Below the pieces are notes generated by a model, which ran no database searches, was not told the origin of the DNA, and saw only the letters and a program-made list of their open reading frames with translations. A program made the position numbers and the translations under genes. A stretch of 20,231 nucleotides of DNA from Candidatus Omnitrophota bacterium (lineage in GTDB: Bacteria > Omnitrophota > Gorgyraeia > Duberdicusellales > 4484-171): NCBI GenBank assembly GCA_016939345.1, contig JAFGHG010000163.1:1-20231 (forward strand), given 5' to 3'. The stretch's first letter is position 1. Every line of letters starts with the position of its first letter. This document shows positions 12,301 to 18,300 of the stretch, piece after piece.

Positions 12301-15300
12301 GATGAAAAACACTTTCGGTAGAGGCTTTCAATCATGAGAGGAAAAAATTCACTGTTCGAAGGAATATAGCAGTAAGCCCTGCTGTCTCCTACCTGAAGCG
12401 TAAAAACCCTTAAGTTTTCACCAGGCTCATGCCAGATTAAAACAAAGCTGAGAGCAAGGCCAACCTGTGAGCCGACCCGGGAAATAATTTCTTTTTCTAC
12501 GACCCGCAGAAGCTCTTCCCGTGCTGAATATACCCCTCTGACCATTACATTCTCAACTATGAACTGCTCTGTAAGGTTTTGCTGATTATTTAAAGACTCT
12601 TTGGTCGATCTGGCCAATTCTTTAGCAAAAGCCCGGCTGCCGGCTCCGGCTAAATCTATCTCACCCATTCCGTCACAGCCAAAAATTACTGCGACCTTTC
12701 CCTTCCTGAAAGCCTTAACCACATCATGGTTGGTTTCAAAGTGAATGGGATTAACCGCACTAGCCCTGCCAAGAGTTAAATTGCCGACATATCTTCTGTT
12801 ATAAAGAAGATGATTTATTTTTAAAATAATTTTTTTAACGGTAACTACTGTCAAATAAAAAATAAATAAATTAACCAATATAAGAAAAGCCGGCAATAAA
12901 TAAGAGTTCGACTGAGATCTTAATCCTGGCTCATCTAATGTTTTTAAATCACTAGAAAGTCTGCGGCCCGGATTCCATTGAAAGCCCATGGTAAGAAGCA
13001 GACTTGCCCCAAAGAAAATAATTAAGGTATTAATATCAATTGAATTACTGCTTGGTTTTATAGTATAAATTCTTGTTCTTGCAGCCGGAAGCTCCATGCC
13101 CATATAAACAATTGACATGTTTTTATCCCGAACAGCCTGCTCATGCAGGTTTAATAAATGGTTCTGGGTATCTTCGGCTATCAAAGAAGGAAGTGTTGGA
13201 TATATGCCGAGCCAGCCGTTTAAAAATTTAGAATCTACCAGCCTGCCCAAGCTTACCGGTAAATACCAATGGCCTGTTTCCTGATGGCCGGTCCGGTTTA
13301 AAGTTGCATAACCTATATCTAGCGAACCAGATTCGCTGGTAAAAATATTTATTTTATCATTTCGGTATTGAAGATTAGTAATAAAACCAAAACAGTAATC
13401 ACTGCCGTAAATAAGCTGGGATGCTTTTAATGCCTGGCCCTTTTCTAATTCTGAGCCCACTGCATAGACGAGAGCTAGAAAAGCAATCCGCATAACATCA
13501 CAGATAATAGCTTTATACCTTTGTTCATAATCCGAAGCTCCAAAAGCCAGATGATTTCCTCTGTATTCTTCTACCATCTCAATCTCATTATCAGCTTCAT
13601 GGTCAGAGACTAATAATTCAAACTCATGCCTAGATACCAAGTAAACCCTTCGATAATAGGGTTTATCAAGAGTAAGTACAAGCTGAACACAATCATCCTG
13701 AAAAATCAAATCAGTATAAAGGCTGTATCGTTTAAGCAAAGAATAGTCAGCACTCTCAATGAGCATGGTCTTTATTGCCCTGAAATTCTGGGGCATGCGT
13801 GAACGGACAAATGCCTCGATATCCTGTCTAAGGGTCTTTAATTCACCATTATGCATTAATCCGGCTAATCTTTCTAAAAAGCGGAAATAATTACCTGAGC
13901 GAAATTGCATGCGGTGTTTTATTCTGCCTGATTGGAAAAATCTGGCTATAGCCTGAGAAAAAGGAGAATTTCTTAAACAACTCATATAAAGAATCAAATC
14001 ACGGAAAATTTGACGGACTTCTTCTTGGATTTCTTCTTCTCTGTCTTTAATATTATTATCATGGCCTAACTCGTGGAAAAGCCGTTCAGCCATTATCCAA
14101 GCAGCAGCCTGCTTAAAAGATGTGCGAACATCCATTAAGGTGGTAGCAAAGTTACGGTTAAGCACAATAAATACCCGAGCATGCTCGTCAATATGCTTAA
14201 CAGCATTAAATGTAAGATTGCTGGCAACAAGTATTGGGTAAATTCTATCTTCTCTGCTATTCTGCTCTAGTATCTTTTTCCAAATTCTACCGGCTGCTGT
14301 TGATTCAGTCTTTTTATCCAGAATATCAAGGGCATCATCAATAAGATTCTGTAATTTAGCCCTTCCTGAATTCAGCTTAGCTATACGACAGCTACTTCTT
14401 TTATCTTTGTCGGTTTCAATAACGGCTCCGCTTAAAGCATGATCATATATTAAATTTTCAGGCAAAACACCCTTTTTGCCGGGAGAAACCAGCATGGGTT
14501 TGATTATTCCTGTACTAGCTGAAAACCAAAGCCTACCTGCAAGGCGGGATTTGGCTGAAAAAATATGTTTTTGGATGAAGTTTAAAATAATGCCTAGAAG
14601 CAACACCACAACCACAACCGAGATTAAATAGCTATTGGATGCCTCTGGCACAATCTCATCAGGCCGGCCGTCAAAATAAACTGCTCTCCAGAACTTGCCA
14701 TCGTGGACTAAAGCCCCGGCATTTCTTCCAAAACCATGTTTATAGATTAAATTGACATTTACCACCCTGCCTTTAGGGGTCCAGCGGATTTTTCTGCCTT
14801 CATGGTGACCGACTATTTGAGGTAGTAATAATTCCTCATCGGTCAAAATCAATTCGTTGTCGAAATCAGCCCAGAATATGCCCCCCGGCTCATATTCTTG
14901 CTTTCCTTTATGTACCGGAGAAAAATGAGCATTGCCGCGGGCAAAAATTATATCTCTCTCTGGACTAAAATCATCAATAGCTGCAGCCTCTTTGAGGCGG
15001 CGGTTAAATCCAACAGCAATCTGATCAAGACGTAATTTATCTAGATTGGCATTCAGCCATAAAGCTATATCTTCATCGCTTAAATCATGAACCTCCTTGC
15101 CTAGTTCCTCTCCAATCAGCAATAAGTGTTGGGGATGAAATCTTCTTACCGTATCAGCGGTAATATGAGGCAAAATTCCTCCATGAACTACTATACGCCC
15201 CTCAAGATGAGTAACAGCTTTAATATGGCCTTTTAAAACATCTTCTCTTAATTTTTTCCTAAATTCATTTATTTGGCTCTCGAGCGTCAGATCATCAGCT

Positions 15301-18300
15301 ATTCCTTGCAAATGCATTAATTCATGATTACCAAGAATAAGCTGGCTTTGCGTTTCTGCAGCTTTATTACGTATCAAAGCACACCATTCATATAGTTTTT
15401 TCTGCTGGCTGCCCCGATCACAGATATCCCCAACAATTACAGCAGTTACTCCTTTCATTATCCAGGCGTCATCTCTGTAATCGCCGGCTCTTTTAATAAT
15501 ATTCAATTTTTCAAAACCTAAACGCAAACCATCAAGCTCGCCATGAGGGTCACCGAAAACCGCAACTCTCAGCCCTTTTGAACCAGTTTTATTTATAATC
15601 GGTGAACCAAATACTTCTATGGTTAAACGTTGATTATTCCAGCAAGCTGCATACCAGCTCCCTCCGTTATCAACGGAAAAGACAGGACAGACTTCGTATT
15701 GTCCCGGTTCGGGGGCTTTGATTCTAGCTTTCATATGAAAATTATCCCCTTTAAACTCTATAAATTCGACTGGGCAATTTAACCATTCACGGTTCGTCTG
15801 TTTATCCCGCCACTGCAAGGCTGCAGAAAGGCTATGGCCGAATATTGGATCACCCACCCGTTCAGAAATTAAGACTTCCGCGTAAACATCGATAAATTGA
15901 TTCTGGCTCATATAAATTGTTTTGCCTGATGCATAACCACGGTAGCCCTCATCTATGACATCGAAATTGCCAGCCCAGGCTATATCCATTTGGCCTATAC
16001 CATCATTTAAAATAGTGTTTATAACCAGCTCGCCAGCCTCGATTAATTTCTCAGCAAAGCTTAAACGAAACTGAACCCAGCCTCTCATAGACCATTTATT
16101 TTGACAAATATAAGCTCCATGAATCAACTGGACTGTTAAGTAGAAATATAGACGCTCTAAAAAAATATCAGAATCGTATGCTTGAAATTCTTGAAAAATA
16201 TCATTATAGCTGGCAAATAATATATTGATAAAACTGTCGATATTGGCAATCAAAAGAGGATTATTTTTTCGGGCATCGATAAGACCAAGGATTATATTAG
16301 CCAATTCTTTTGCCCGGGAATCATATCCGCTTTCTTCGCCGTCGATCAAGGCTTTTAATTCACCGCTAACTGGATTTACATATATATTCCAGGGTACAGG
16401 ATCGCCATGCACATACACCTGCTCCTCGCCGATAATGCTCTGTTCATTACTTCTGAAAAAATCTTCCAGATGGTTAGTTCTAAAATTATAGCCTTTGCTT
16501 AGAAGAAAATTAACTTCTTCAAAAATTCGCACTGTCATAGCCTTATAATCAGCTTCTGTCACAACACCTTTTGATTCGGCTGATTGATGTATACGGGCGA
16601 AACCTTTACCTATTGTTGAAATGGCCGCTGATATATCTTCGGCTGAAGTGGTCGTATCCTGCATATAATCAAATAGGTTTATTACATCAAGATTATTTAT
16701 ATTTTCTAAGACTAGAGCCTGGGCTTTTTCGTTACAGGCAAAAAGCCTCGGTTTAAGGGTAGGATTATGAGATTCGAAAAATTCACACTCGGCTCTATAG
16801 AGATCTATTTTTTCCGGATCAAGGTATATCTTTACAAAGTATTTGCCGTCTCCGGTGGGAATAACAGCTCTATCACTAACGGCTTTTAATATGTCTTGGC
16901 CTCCAAGCCGTGACTCTAGCTCTCCTAAAGTAATATGTTCATCGGCAAAAAGATCAATATAATTTTTTATCGAAATTAGTTGTTCAGCCGATTCTCTGAG
17001 CGATATTAATTGAAAATAAAAATGCTGATTAAATACTAACCCGAACTCTTTTGCGTTAAAAGCTCGATCTGCAACAATTTCAAGTTCATCCGGATGCAGT
17101 AAAAAGTAATCCAGTGATACCTGACGTGCTCTGTCTTCGTTGAGATGATAAAAGTAATGCCCAATAACATCATGACGCAAAATGTCATTTATGATAATCT
17201 GGAATCTGCCGGCTTTAGGCTTATCTTGAAATGGCGGAGCCCTAGCCCCAAGACCAATATCAACGCTTAAAGTTTTCATCGGAACATATTCTGCTACCCG
17301 CTTGCCGTCTCTATCATCAAAAAACAAATCAACCCTATCTTGGGGAATTTGAAGCATCCTCATGCCGATTTCTATATATCTTCTTAAACGATGAATAGCC
17401 TCTTCATCGACCTTGGACTTCTTTCTTTCTTCGGGAGAAATCTCCACATGAGCAGGGTAACATTGAGGGCCGTCTTCTAATCCTGATAAATCTGATTCTG
17501 AATCTCGTCCTTGCTCCTCAAACAGGCTCTCATCTTCAATATTACAAAATACCTCACCTAATTCCTGTATGCTAACGTCCTGAATTCTAGCCCAAGCGAA
17601 AAGCCTGGAGTATTGGTTTACCATTCGAATAATACCTATCTTTCTATGGGATATTTCATATGAGGCCTTCATCATTTCGTACCAACGGGACCTATCATTT
17701 GCATATATCAGAGCTGCACGCTGCATATATTCAGCAAGCAGCCATTGGGCAGCTTTTTGATAAAAGTAAACTATTTCTCCTTTTTGGGGATCCGCATCAG
17801 GAAGTTGAAAACGCCTTACAATTTCCTTAAATCTATCTGAACTATTTTCAGGAAGATTTAATTGTGCGTACATTTTGTTTATACCTGTTCGAGCGTCATC
17901 ATATATCTTGGTTGCCTTTGAAAAAATAGCACTGAAATTGTAGTTTCCGCTGAATACATCCATTAACCAGCCGTTTACTCCGTTCTCAATGTATTCAACA
18001 GGGCCTCCAGTCAAGGTGGCAATATTTAAATGTCCGTTAAAGGCTGCTCTTTGATCTGATGTGCCGCAAGCTTCTCTTGTTGAACGCGGCATGCTAATCC
18101 AAACATCAGAAGCCTGAGTAGCGAGTTTCATCAATTCTGTTCCTGAGCCTCCTACGAATACCAGCCTGCCCTTCAACTCACCTTGAGCCATCTGCTTAAA
18201 GCGCTTGACCCATAAAGTCCCGATATTATCTCTGGCAACACCTCCAACCAGAAGGTTCCAGCCTAAACCTCTGCCCCTTCCCCAAGGAGTAGCGTATTCT

